A DNA stretch of 61,120 nucleotides, taken from NCBI GenBank assembly GCA_964578485.1, contig CAZODA010000018.1:1-61120 (forward strand), given 5' to 3'. This DNA is from CAZODA01 sp964578485 (GTDB taxonomy: Bacteria; Bacteroidota; Bacteroidia; Bacteroidales; Marinilabiliaceae). The translations under genes were made by a program, and so were the position numbers. Positions 1 to 8,612 of the stretch are shown here, one piece after another. The stretch's first letter is position 1. The number at the start of each line of letters is the position of its first letter. The notes under the pieces were generated by a model. The model saw only the letters and a list, made by a program, of their open reading frames with translations, searched no databases and was not told where the DNA came from.

Positions 1-601
1 ATTACAACACTTCCAAAAATTTTGAACCCCTTTTTTGAAAATAATTTGTTAATGCCTGAATACAAACATTATAAATTTTCAACAAATAAGGTTTAGGGGA
101 AAAGTTTTGAAAATTAAACTCAAGCCTTTCAAACAAAAAGAAAGGATCGTAAAGATACGGAAAAAAGATCTGTTTTGCAAGAAAAACACTAAATATATAC
201 TAGTACTTAAAAGCAATAAGATAAAGGTCTTCACTAATCATTCGATGATAAAAATTTAGATTGCATTATTTAATTGAAATAGGGCTTTGTTACTTATATA
301 TTAACTTAAGTTTTTATTATTTAACATTAAGAACTCACGAAAAAAACCAATATATATTTATTTTAAATTTTATCAACTTCATCATTTGGAATTCTCTAAT
401 TCTATTGGTGTTTAAGCAACTAATTACAACAATTTACAAAACAAAACTTGATAAATATCTTTAAAATGGATTATAAATTTAATCATTAATGAATGATTAA
501 ATGCTGTTGAAATACTATCTTCGTCAAATCAATAAATTATGTTTGTTTTAGTTAGCTTTATTTATCAGTAATATTTAGTATCAGTTTTAAAAAACAATAT
601 A
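1..601. other. Intergenic, AT-rich, no supported gene
   Basis: I see no recognisable protein or RNA gene here. A 67-codon open frame at 261-464 (plus) reads as hydrophobic but has the composition that random AT-rich sequence gives, no family resemblance and no clear promoter, so I do not call it. The only signal I support is a leftward promoter at 150-180, listed separately. Confidence 0.6.
150..180 (-). promoter_or_regulatory. Bacteroidota-type promoter reading out of the left edge
   Basis: On the minus strand a TTG (178-180) is followed after exactly 20 nt by TATCTTTA (150-157), a one-mismatch fit to the TAnnTTTG -7 box with the usual -33 spacing. The start of transcription would be near 143, driving a gene to the left of the window that cannot be seen. 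The spacing matches that of the tRNA-Lys array promoter at 42958-42988. Confidence 0.45.
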
Positions 602-1363
602 GTGAGTAAAAGCATAGTATTAATCCCAACCTATAACGAGATCGAAAATATTGAAGCCATCGTTAAAGCAGTATTTATACAAGCTATAAAAAATCTTCAT
701 ATTTTAATTATTGACGATAATTCTCCTGATGGAACTGCCGCTATAGTAAAAAAACTACAGAACAATTTTCCTGACAGGTTGCATATAATTGAAAGAAAAG
801 GTAAACTTGGATTAGGTACTGCTTATATAGAAGGGTTTAAATGGGCTTTAAAGAACAATTATGATTTCATTTTTGAAATGGATGCAGATTTTTCTCATAA
901 TCCTGAAGATCTCTCTAAACTATATCGAGCTTGCACAGTTGAGCATGCCGATCTTGCAATCGGATCGAGATACAAATCGGGGGTTAACGTTGTTAACTGG
1001 CCCATGGGGCGCGTATTAATGTCATATTTTGCTTCCACCTATGTTAGGTTAATTACAGGGATGAAAATTATGGACACAACAGCGGGTTTTAAATGCTACA
1101 AAAGAAAAGTGTTGGAGTCTATGGATCTGGATAAAATAAAGTTCAAAGGTTACGCTTTTCAAATTGAAATGAAATTTACTACTTGGAAGCTTGGCTTTAA
1201 CATTATAGAAGTTCCAATTGTTTTTACAGATCGTAGGCAGGGTACTTCCAAAATGAGTGGAGGCATTTTTAGTGAAGCTGTTTTTGGGGTTATAAAAATG
1301 AAAGTAGGAAGTTGGTTTAAAAAATATAAGACTGTCCATCATGAATACCACTCTGATTTATAA
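602..1363 (+). CDS. Polyprenol-phosphate mannosyltransferase-like GT2 glycosyltransferase
   Basis: This 253-residue protein is a family 2 glycosyltransferase of the dolichol/polyprenol-phosphate mannose synthase type. It would move a sugar from a nucleotide sugar to a polyprenyl phosphate on the inner face of the cytoplasmic membrane. The sequence shows the N-terminal PTYNE motif (residues 9-13), the DDNSPDG nucleotide-binding loop (38-44), the metal-binding DAD (94-96) and the family's GSRY and TAGFKCY segments. There is no C-terminal membrane domain, so it is the short soluble DPM1 form. The start is GTG. Its 3' end overlaps the dihydroorotase gene by 23 bp, which suggests one transcript. 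The sugar donor is not provable from sequence. Confidence 0.85.
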   Translation: MSKSIVLIPTYNEIENIEAIVKAVFIQAIKNLHILIIDDNSPDGTAAIVKKLQNNFPDRLHIIERKGKLGLGTAYIEGFKWALKNNYDFIFEMDADFSHNPEDLSKLYRACTVEHADLAIGSRYKSGVNVVNWPMGRVLMSYFASTYVRLITGMKIMDTTAGFKCYKRKVLESMDLDKIKFKGYAFQIEMKFTTWKLGFNIIEVPIVFTDRRQGTSKMSGGIFSEAVFGVIKMKVGSWFKKYKTVHHEYHSDL

Positions 1364-2681
1364 TTGTAAAATCATCAATGAAGGTCAGATTTTTAAAGGT
1401 GCTGTTCTCATAAGGGGGCAATTTATTGACAAGGTTATTTCTGATAGTGAGGACTTGCCCAAAGCCAGTGAAAGCATTAATGCCGATGGGATGTATCTTG
1501 TTCCCGGTGTAATTGATGATCAGGTCCACTTCAGGGAACCCGGTCTTAGCTATAAGGGTGATATAGCAAGTGAATCAAAAGCCGCTGTTGCGGGAGGTCT
1601 TACTTCTTATATGGAGATGCCAAACACTAAACCGCAAACAGTAACTATTAGCCATTTGGAAGAAAAATATAAGCGTGCTTCTGAGGTTTCTCTTGCCAAT
1701 TACTCTTTTTATATGGGGGCAACCAATAACAATCTCAAGGAGATACTTAAGATTGATCCGAAAAAAGTTTGTGGAGTGAAAATTTTTATGGGGTCTTCAA
1801 CCGGAAATATGCTGGTTGATGATCCTGATGCTCTTAATAATCTCTTTAGAGAAATACCTACACTAATTGCTACACATTGTGAGGATGAAAGTATTATTAA
1901 AAACAACTTGGAAATTTTTAAGCAAAAATATGGTTGTGATATTCCTGTAAGATATCATTCGGACATACGCAGCAGAGAGGCCTGCTATAAATCCTCATCA
2001 AAAGCAGTAGAGTTGGCAAACAAATACAACAGCCGTTTGCACTTACTGCACATATCAACAAAAGATGAACTTAAATTATTAAACAAGCATGAAACATTGC
2101 AGGAAAAAAGGATAACTGCTGAGGTATGTCTGCACCATTTATGGTTCGAACAAAATGATTACGACTTATTGGGAAATCGCATTAAATGGAATCCGGCGGT
2201 TAAAAGCCGGGAAGATAAAGAAGCATTAAGGGATGCCTTAAAAAACAATCTCTTAGATATTGTTGCTACTGATCATGCACCTCACAGCCTTGAAGAGAAG
2301 CAACAAGATTATTGTAACTCGCCATCAGGTGGACCATTAGTTCAACACTCACTTCCTGCAATGCTCGAATTAGCCGAAAAAGGAGTTTTTACAAAAACCA
2401 TGGTAATTCAAAAAATGTGTCATGCTCCGGCTATCGTTTTTAAAATTAAAAAAAGAGGTTTTATTCGTGAAGGCTATTATGCCGACATTGTATTAATTAA
2501 TCCGAAAGCCAACTGGAAGGTGACAGATGAATCGGTTTATTATAAATGCAAATGGACACCTTTGGTAAATACCAGACTTAAGCACGCGATATGGCGCACA
2601 TGGGTAAATGGAACATTAGTGTATGATGACGGTAGCTTTAATGAAGAATATAAAGGTTTAGCTCTTGAATTTGATGTTTGA
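1341..2681 (+). CDS. pyrC: Dihydroorotase
   Basis: This 446-residue amidohydrolase catalyses ring closure of carbamoyl aspartate to dihydroorotate in pyrimidine synthesis. Visible metal-site elements are H63 and R65 in DDQVHFREPG, the lysine of GVKIFMG that is carbamylated in the family, THCEDE, HLLHIS and TDHAPH. The first histidine of the usual DxHxH metal pair is Gln61 here; from memory this DDQVH form is shared by other Bacteroidota dihydroorotases, so it is a lineage trait rather than damage. The start lies inside the preceding glycosyltransferase gene (23-bp overlap). Length fits the class I form. An alternative is a non-pyrimidine amidohydrolase, which I think unlikely. Confidence 0.88.
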   Translation: MNTTLIYNCKIINEGQIFKGAVLIRGQFIDKVISDSEDLPKASESINADGMYLVPGVIDDQVHFREPGLSYKGDIASESKAAVAGGLTSYMEMPNTKPQTVTISHLEEKYKRASEVSLANYSFYMGATNNNLKEILKIDPKKVCGVKIFMGSSTGNMLVDDPDALNNLFREIPTLIATHCEDESIIKNNLEIFKQKYGCDIPVRYHSDIRSREACYKSSSKAVELANKYNSRLHLLHISTKDELKLLNKHETLQEKRITAEVCLHHLWFEQNDYDLLGNRIKWNPAVKSREDKEALRDALKNNLLDIVATDHAPHSLEEKQQDYCNSPSGGPLVQHSLPAMLELAEKGVFTKTMVIQKMCHAPAIVFKIKKRGFIREGYYADIVLINPKANWKVTDESVYYKCKWTPLVNTRLKHAIWRTWVNGTLVYDDGSFNEEYKGLALEFDV

Positions 2682-2721
2682 ATGGGAATAAAATATAGAG
2701 TATAATACAATTCAAACTATT

Positions 2722-3252
2722 ATGAAAAAATATTATTTGTATATTATTTTATTGTTATTGCTATTTTTAAATAGCTGTTTTAATATCAAATTAAGGAATA
2801 AGACTACAACACAAACCACCAGAACACTTGTTCATAGTGATCAAACTTTAAGTTTTGATGATATTATTGCAGATACTATAATTTATAGCGTTAAAATATA
2901 TAATGCACATCCGGAAGATGAATGGGAAAGTTGGAAGTTAAGGAACATGAACAGGTTCGAATTTATTAATGAAGTATTTAATAGGGTATATTCCGGTGAA
3001 ATAAAAGCTTATGATTATTTTAACGATGTACTACTTACTATTGATAATATTAAGAAGATAGAACAGGAAGCTGATTATTCAAGAGCTAAGATCGAAGAAT
3101 TACAATTTGAAGAAATTTGGTTTTTTTCGGGTGACAAAAAACATTTTCATAAAGAAGTACTATCAATCGTGTTGGCTTATGGGGTTTATAATGAGTATGG
3201 CGTGCACCTGGGATTAAAGCCCGTTTTCAAAGTAAAGCTTAACAAGGAGTAA
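2722..3252 (+). CDS. GldN-like lipoprotein
   Basis: This 176-residue protein begins with a lipoprotein signal (hydrophobic run ending LLFLNSC, lipid attachment at the Cys near residue 19). The rest is soluble and acidic. The segment KLRNMNRFEFINEVFNRVYS, then GEIKAYDYFND, and the later EEIWFFSGDKKHFHKEVLSI and GLKPVFKVKL resemble the layout of GldN/PorN, the periplasmic ring protein of the type IX secretion and gliding machinery. Neither gldK, gldL nor gldM is next to it, and true GldN is longer, so this may be a solitary paralog of unknown role. The likeness is from memory of motifs, not an alignment. Confidence 0.4.
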   Translation: MKKYYLYIILLLLLFLNSCFNIKLRNKTTTQTTRTLVHSDQTLSFDDIIADTIIYSVKIYNAHPEDEWESWKLRNMNRFEFINEVFNRVYSGEIKAYDYFNDVLLTIDNIKKIEQEADYSRAKIEELQFEEIWFFSGDKKHFHKEVLSIVLAYGVYNEYGVHLGLKPVFKVKLNKE

Positions 3253-3282
3253 TAATTATATACAGATTAAGGTAAAATCCAT

Positions 3283-3290
3283 TATTTTTG
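3283..3290 (+). promoter_or_regulatory. Putative -7 box for mfd
   Basis: TATTTTTG is a perfect match to the Bacteroidota TAnnTTTG -7 element, 16 bp before the mfd start. No good -33 TTG lies 19-21 bp upstream, so the call rests on the -7 box and position alone. Confidence 0.35.
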
Positions 3291-3306
3291 CCGAAAAAAC
3301 ATCGCT

Positions 3307-6300
3307 TTGTCAGAAAAATTATTCAAAATATACGATCACCATCATATTTTAGCTGATATAAGGGAATGGATGAAAGTGCCCAAGGACAACCTTTTCATAA
3401 AAGGTTTATCAGCCTCTGCCATATCTCTTATATCTGCCTCCTTAAAAGAATCTGTCTCTCACCTACTAATAACGCCGGATAAAGATAGTGCCGGCTATCT
3501 TTATCACGATCTTAATCAACTCTTAGGAGAAGGGACTGTGTTTTTTCTTCCCTCATCATATAAACGTTCACCAGAATTCGGACAGTTTGAAAACAGCAGT
3601 CATATTCTTCGTACCGAAGCTATTCAAGAGCTTGGTAAAACCAAGTATGGACAATATTTCATCACCCATACCGAAGCTCTTATGGAAAAAATTCCGGGCA
3701 AGTCTATACTTCATGATCATACTCTTAAAATAAAAAACAAAGAAAAAATAGATCAACAATTTGTAATAGACTTCCTAAAAGAACTTGGTTTTCAACGTAG
3801 TGATTTCGTTTATGAGCCGGGTTTTTATTCAGTTCGTGGATCAATATTAGATATTTTTAGTTATTCCCATGAAGAACCCTACCGACTTGATTTTTTTGGT
3901 AATGAAATTGAAAGTATCCGTTCATTCGATATTGAAACTCAACTTTCAAAACAAACTTTTGAAGAGATTATAATTATTCCGGAGCTTTCTTACGGCGAAT
4001 CAGATGGCTATGTAAGTCTGCCTGAATCACTTAGCTCGAATATTCAAATATGGATTAATTCCCCCACTCTTGTATTTGAAAAGATGAATGAAATTCATAA
4101 AAAAGTAGGTGAACAGTATAAATTAAAGGAAGAGAAAGCGGGTTATTCTGATATTCCACCGGCTGAACGTTTAATAAACGGAGATCAGCTGGCTAATGAC
4201 CTTTTAAACAAAGCTTTTATTTTCTGGGGAAACTATCAAAACATAAAGGCCGGAAAAACATTAAATATGAATGTTAGCCCCCAACCACTTTTTCACAAAC
4301 AATTTAAGCTGATTGAAAAAGACATTCTCGAAAAACAAGAAAAGGGCTACAAAATAATGATGTTGTCGGGGAATAAGCGTCAGTTGGACCGTTTGCAGCA
4401 AATTTTTATTGACAGAGGAAGTAAAATACATTACGATGAAATAAATCTTGCTCTTCACGAAGGCTTTGTTGACCACGACTTAATGTTATGCATTTATACC
4501 GATCATCAAATCTTTGACAGGTATCACAAATATTCTCTTAAAACAGATAAAACAAAAGCAGCACAACAGTCCATTTCAATCAAAGAGCTTACCCAATTAA
4601 ATCCGGGAGATTATGTTGTTCACATAGACCATGGTATAGGAAAATTTGGTGGTTTAACTACTGTTGAAGAAAATGGCCGTAGGCAAGAATTCATTCAACT
4701 TATCTATAAAGACAATGATATTTTATTAGTCAATATCCACTCTCTGCACCGCATCAGTAAATATAAAGGTGGAGATGGAGAAGCACCAAAAATCTATAAA
4801 CTTGGTACAGGGGATTGGTCAAGATTAAAAGAAAGAACCAAGAAAAAAGTAAAAGATATAGCCAGAGATCTCATTGCCCTATATGCGCGTCGAAAATCTG
4901 AACCGGGTTATGCTTTTCAAGCTGATTCATATCTTCAAAAAGAGCTTGAAGCTTCATTTATATATGAAGACACTCCGGATCAAACTAAAACAACATTGAT
5001 GATCAAGCAGGATATGGAAGCAAAAAATCCAATGGACAGACTTGTTTGTGGTGACGTAGGCTTTGGTAAAACTGAAATTGCAATTCGTGCTTCATTTAAA
5101 GCTGTTTCTGATAACAAGCAAGTTGCAATTTTGGTACCTACTACCATTCTTGCCATGCAACATTTTCACACCTTTCGTGACAGACTTAAAGCATTCCCTT
5201 GTAGAGTAGAATATATAAGTCGTTTACGAAAAACTTCGGATATACGTAAAATTCTGAAAGACACACAAGAAGGAAAGGTTGACATACTGATTGGCACACA
5301 CAGATTGGTAGGGAAAGATGTGTTTTTTAAAGACCTTGGGCTACTTATAATTGATGAGGAACAACGTTTTGGAGTTGCTGTCAAGGAAAAAATCAAGCAA
5401 ATGAAAATTAATATAGACACTTTAGCTTTAACAGCAACACCAATTCCAAGGACTCTGCAGTTTTCTCTTATGGGTGCCAGAGACCTTTCTATTTTAAATA
5501 CTGCGCCTTCAAATCGCCACCCTATTCAAACAGAATTACATACATTTAATGAAAATATTATTAAGGAAGCAATTCAATTTGAAGTAGAAAGAGGAGGTCA
5601 AGTGTTTTTTATTAATAACCGTATAAAAAATATACCGGAGATAGAAATTTATATAAAACGCTTATTACCAAAAATTAATATTGCAATAGCACATGGCCAG
5701 ATTGACGGAAATAATTTAGAGAAAATTATGTTGGAATTTATAAATGGTGATCATGATGTTTTAATTGCAACTACTATTATTGAATCCGGCCTTGATATTC
5801 CAAATGCCAATACTATTATAATTAACAACGCCCATCAATTCGGACTCAGCGACTTACACCAACTTAGAGGAAGGGTTGGACGTTCAAATCAAAAGGCATT
5901 TTGCTACTTATTGGCCCCTCCGGTTTCAACCCTCACTAATGATGCCAGGCGTCGCTTAAAAATTCTTGAGGAATTCTCAGAATTAGGAAGTGGTTTTCAA
6001 ATTGCCATGCAGGATCTTGATATCAGAGGAGCAGGAAATCTCCTGGGTGGAGAACAAAGTGGATTTATTGCAAATATTGGTTATGAAACCTATCATCGCA
6101 TTCTTGAAGAAGCATTACTTGAATTAAGAGAAACAGAATTTTCATCATTAAATACAGAATCACCAAATCATCAAAAAAAATTTGTTAGCGATTGTCTTAT
6201 TGAAACAGATGCTAATGCCAGATTTCCTGAAAATTATATTTCTAATACTTCCGAAAGAATAAATCTATACAGAGAACTTGATAACCTGAAAGAAGAAGAT

Positions 6301-6666
6301 CAAATTCAAATATTCCGTAAAAATATAGAAGACAGATTTGGACAATTACCGCCGGAAGCTGAAAACTTACTTCAAATAGCATCTATACGGTTTTGTGCCG
6401 AACAATTGGGAATTGAAAAACTATCATACAAAAAGAATACCATACAAATAAACTTTATTAGTAATAAGGATTCCCCATTTTATCAATCACAAACTTTTGC
6501 AAGCATTTTACAATGGTTGCAAAACAATCCAAAGTTGGCAAAAATTGAAGAAAAAAACGGAAAACTCCGGTTGACAATTCCTAAAGTTAAAACTATATCT
6601 GATATCAAAAATATCCTAAAACAAATTAAAGGGAATAATGAATTGAAAGCACAAAACAATAATTAA
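3307..6666 (+). CDS. mfd: Transcription-repair coupling factor Mfd
   Basis: At 1119 residues this is full-length Mfd, the SF2 translocase that pushes stalled RNA polymerase off lesions and recruits UvrA. The order is a UvrB-like N-terminal module (with VYEPGFYSVRGSILDIFS), the RNA polymerase-interacting domain around GDYVVHIDHGIGKFGG (about residue 437), then the RecG-like motor with Walker A GDVGFGKTE (about 580), the DEEQ box (about 683), TATPIPRT, and LHQLRGRVGRSNQ. A C-terminal UvrA-binding domain follows. The start used is TTG, just after a perfect -7 box. It ends 14 bp from the convergent response regulator gene, with no strong terminator between them. Confidence 0.97.
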   Translation: MSEKLFKIYDHHHILADIREWMKVPKDNLFIKGLSASAISLISASLKESVSHLLITPDKDSAGYLYHDLNQLLGEGTVFFLPSSYKRSPEFGQFENSSHILRTEAIQELGKTKYGQYFITHTEALMEKIPGKSILHDHTLKIKNKEKIDQQFVIDFLKELGFQRSDFVYEPGFYSVRGSILDIFSYSHEEPYRLDFFGNEIESIRSFDIETQLSKQTFEEIIIIPELSYGESDGYVSLPESLSSNIQIWINSPTLVFEKMNEIHKKVGEQYKLKEEKAGYSDIPPAERLINGDQLANDLLNKAFIFWGNYQNIKAGKTLNMNVSPQPLFHKQFKLIEKDILEKQEKGYKIMMLSGNKRQLDRLQQIFIDRGSKIHYDEINLALHEGFVDHDLMLCIYTDHQIFDRYHKYSLKTDKTKAAQQSISIKELTQLNPGDYVVHIDHGIGKFGGLTTVEENGRRQEFIQLIYKDNDILLVNIHSLHRISKYKGGDGEAPKIYKLGTGDWSRLKERTKKKVKDIARDLIALYARRKSEPGYAFQADSYLQKELEASFIYEDTPDQTKTTLMIKQDMEAKNPMDRLVCGDVGFGKTEIAIRASFKAVSDNKQVAILVPTTILAMQHFHTFRDRLKAFPCRVEYISRLRKTSDIRKILKDTQEGKVDILIGTHRLVGKDVFFKDLGLLIIDEEQRFGVAVKEKIKQMKINIDTLALTATPIPRTLQFSLMGARDLSILNTAPSNRHPIQTELHTFNENIIKEAIQFEVERGGQVFFINNRIKNIPEIEIYIKRLLPKINIAIAHGQIDGNNLEKIMLEFINGDHDVLIATTIIESGLDIPNANTIIINNAHQFGLSDLHQLRGRVGRSNQKAFCYLLAPPVSTLTNDARRRLKILEEFSELGSGFQIAMQDLDIRGAGNLLGGEQSGFIANIGYETYHRILEEALLELRETEFSSLNTESPNHQKKFVSDCLIETDANARFPENYISNTSERINLYRELDNLKEEDQIQIFRKNIEDRFGQLPPEAENLLQIASIRFCAEQLGIEKLSYKKNTIQINFISNKDSPFYQSQTFASILQWLQNNPKLAKIEEKNGKLRLTIPKVKTISDIKNILKQIKGNNELKAQNNN

Positions 6667-6680
6667 TATTTCATCCGAAT

Positions 6681-7730
6681 TCAGGCATCAACTCTAATAA
6701 TAACTTCCCTATTATAGTTTACCCTACCAATAGGAATAGCGGTACAGCGATGAGTTAGCTTACCTGCCTTTATTTTAATTTGTTGTGGGGAGTTTTCTTC
6801 ACCATCTATAATTTTTTTTATCAATACCGGATCAATATCTATATCACGCAACTTACTTTTTTTGTCAATATTAAAAAGATTGCTAAAACTTTGGGTTAAA
6901 CCTTCAATCTGCATGTCACTATTAATAACCATAACCCCATTCCCGCTTTTAAAAACAGAGTCGCGTAAAATTCGGCAATCTCTAACTGCCTTTTTTTCTG
7001 CAGTAATATCAATTAAAATTAATTGAAGTGCCGACTCCCCATTAAAAGTAACCCATGAGCCATTAAGTGTAACATCCAAAGGTTTCCCATGAAAGCCGGT
7101 TATCATCATGTCGGTTAATTCAACAGGCTCTGATGCACCCTCCGACTCATCCAAAACATTCTGAAATATTGTCTGAAAATCCGGGGGAATAAAATTAATG
7201 AAAGGCATACCCATAATATCTTCAATATAATGAGTATGGAACAATTTTAAAGCATTTATATTCAAGTATTGAATTAAGCCCTTCTGCACAATAACGATAG
7301 GAACCGGTGCCTCAGATAAAAACTGACGAAAACTTTGTTCCCGTCGTTTTTGGTCGATTGCAACCTTATGCTTGTAATAAGCCAAATCAATAGAGATACC
7401 AAGCTCGTTTTTCTTAACAGGTTTAACTAAATAACCATAGGAGTTTGAAATAATAGCCCTTTCTACAATATAAGAGCTGGTATCACTTGTAACAAAGATT
7501 ACAGGAATTTCAAATTCTCGTTGTATCCTCTCTGCTGTCTCAATCCCATCAATTTCTCCTTCAAGATGAATATCCATCAATACTACATCCGGCTTTTCAA
7601 TTTTGCATAATTCCAAAGCCTGATCGCCAGCCTCACAGCGCCCTACCAATTTATATCCCAAATCTTTAATAAATAATGAAAATATTGCTGCTAAAAATTT
7701 ATCATCTTCAACAATTAGGATTTTTCGCAT
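6681..7730 (-). CDS. Response regulator with PAS domains, no DNA-binding output
   Basis: The 349-residue protein has an N-terminal receiver domain (residues 1-120): acidic pair E8/D9/D10, phospho-acceptor D53 in VVLMDIHLEG, a conserved T in VTSDTSS and the K of LVKP. It is followed by two PAS-like sensory modules, the first with PVPIVIVQKGLIQYLN, the second near the C terminus. There is no HisKA, HATPase, GGDEF or helix-turn-helix domain, so it probably signals by protein contact. An upstream in-frame ATG at 7781 would add 17 residues of poor quality; the start at MRKILIVEDD is preferred because it begins the receiver fold exactly. No histidine kinase gene is adjacent, so the partner is unknown. 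Confidence 0.82.
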   Translation of the reverse strand: MRKILIVEDDKFLAAIFSLFIKDLGYKLVGRCEAGDQALELCKIEKPDVVLMDIHLEGEIDGIETAERIQREFEIPVIFVTSDTSSYIVERAIISNSYGYLVKPVKKNELGISIDLAYYKHKVAIDQKRREQSFRQFLSEAPVPIVIVQKGLIQYLNINALKLFHTHYIEDIMGMPFINFIPPDFQTIFQNVLDESEGASEPVELTDMMITGFHGKPLDVTLNGSWVTFNGESALQLILIDITAEKKAVRDCRILRDSVFKSGNGVMVINSDMQIEGLTQSFSNLFNIDKKSKLRDIDIDPVLIKKIIDGEENSPQQIKIKAGKLTHRCTAIPIGRVNYNREVIIRVDA

Positions 7731-7850
7731 AACTTTATTATATAAAACTTTTGAGATTGTGAAACATAAATCTAAACACAATTTTGTGAAAAGAAATCAT
7801 GATTCAAAAATTCTATAATTATAATTTAAGGGTTAATTTAATAAAAAGAT

Positions 7851-7858
7851 TAAATTTG
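7851..7858 (+). promoter_or_regulatory. Putative -7 box for coaX
   Basis: TAAATTTG is a perfect TAnnTTTG match 34 bp before the coaX start. The -33 position is AT-rich but has no clear TTG, so confidence is limited. It would serve coaX and the overlapping outer membrane protein gene. Confidence 0.3.
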
Positions 7859-7892
7859 CTTTTAAATTATATGTTGATTTGTCAGATTTAAT

Positions 7893-8612
7893 ATGGTGAA
7901 GATAGTAATAGATCAAGGAAACAGTGCAACTAAAACGGGATTTTTTGACCAACATACCTTGATAGCCTTTCATAGTATTCCAAACGATGATAAACAACAA
8001 TTGCTGGAAACCATAAAAAAGTATAAACCAAAGAGAGGAATTATCAGTAGTGTGGCAAATAAAATAGACACTGATATGATAAAAAGCCTAATCCCTGAAG
8101 TGATTTTTTTAGATGAAAACACAAAACTTCCCTTTATCAACTTATATAAAAGTAGAGCAAGCCTCGGAAAAGATCGTATTGCCGCAATAGCAGGTGCAGA
8201 AGAAATTTATCCCAAAAAAAATATTTTAGTTATTGATGCAGGAACAGCTATCACTTACGATCTGTTATTAAAAAATAAACAATATCACGGAGGAAGCATT
8301 TCACCGGGCTTGGAAATGCGATTTAAAGCCTTGAATCAGTTCACTTCAGGTCTGCCACTTATTATAGAATATAAAGGAGCAACTTTTCCCGGACTAACAA
8401 CTGCTGAGTCGATAGAAGCAGGAGTAATTAATGGAATGATTTTTGAAATAGAAGGATATCGTAAATTGTGCAAAGAGAAATGGGGAAGAATATATACAAT
8501 TATTACAGGAGGAAATGCAGATTTTTTTGCCAGAAAATTAAAAAAACCCATCTTTGTAAACCAAAATATAGTGTTGTCAGGATTAAACCGTATACTCGAT
8601 TATAATGCATAA
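7893..8612 (+). CDS. coaX: Type III pantothenate kinase
   Basis: This 239-residue ASKHA-fold kinase phosphorylates pantothenate, the first step of coenzyme A synthesis. It shows the phosphate-1 loop DQGNSATKTG (residues 6-15), GKDRIAAIAGA in the middle, the phosphate-2 loop IDAGTAITYDLL, and the GGSISPGLEMR and ITGGNADFFA segments typical of CoaX. Type III enzymes need a monovalent cation and are insensitive to CoA feedback. The gene overlaps the next one by 8 bp (8605-8612), pointing to translational coupling with an outer membrane protein. Confidence 0.93.
   Translation: MVKIVIDQGNSATKTGFFDQHTLIAFHSIPNDDKQQLLETIKKYKPKRGIISSVANKIDTDMIKSLIPEVIFLDENTKLPFINLYKSRASLGKDRIAAIAGAEEIYPKKNILVIDAGTAITYDLLLKNKQYHGGSISPGLEMRFKALNQFTSGLPLIIEYKGATFPGLTTAESIEAGVINGMIFEIEGYRKLCKEKWGRIYTIITGGNADFFARKLKKPIFVNQNIVLSGLNRILDYNA

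Noticed and set aside
261..464. 67-codon hydrophobic open frame
   Set aside because: Composition is that of random AT-rich DNA (Ile, Leu, Tyr, Phe, Asn), with no family likeness, signal structure or promoter.
1049..1351. 100-codon minus-strand frame inside the glycosyltransferase gene
   Set aside because: It is fully antisense to a well-supported gene and has no family resemblance.
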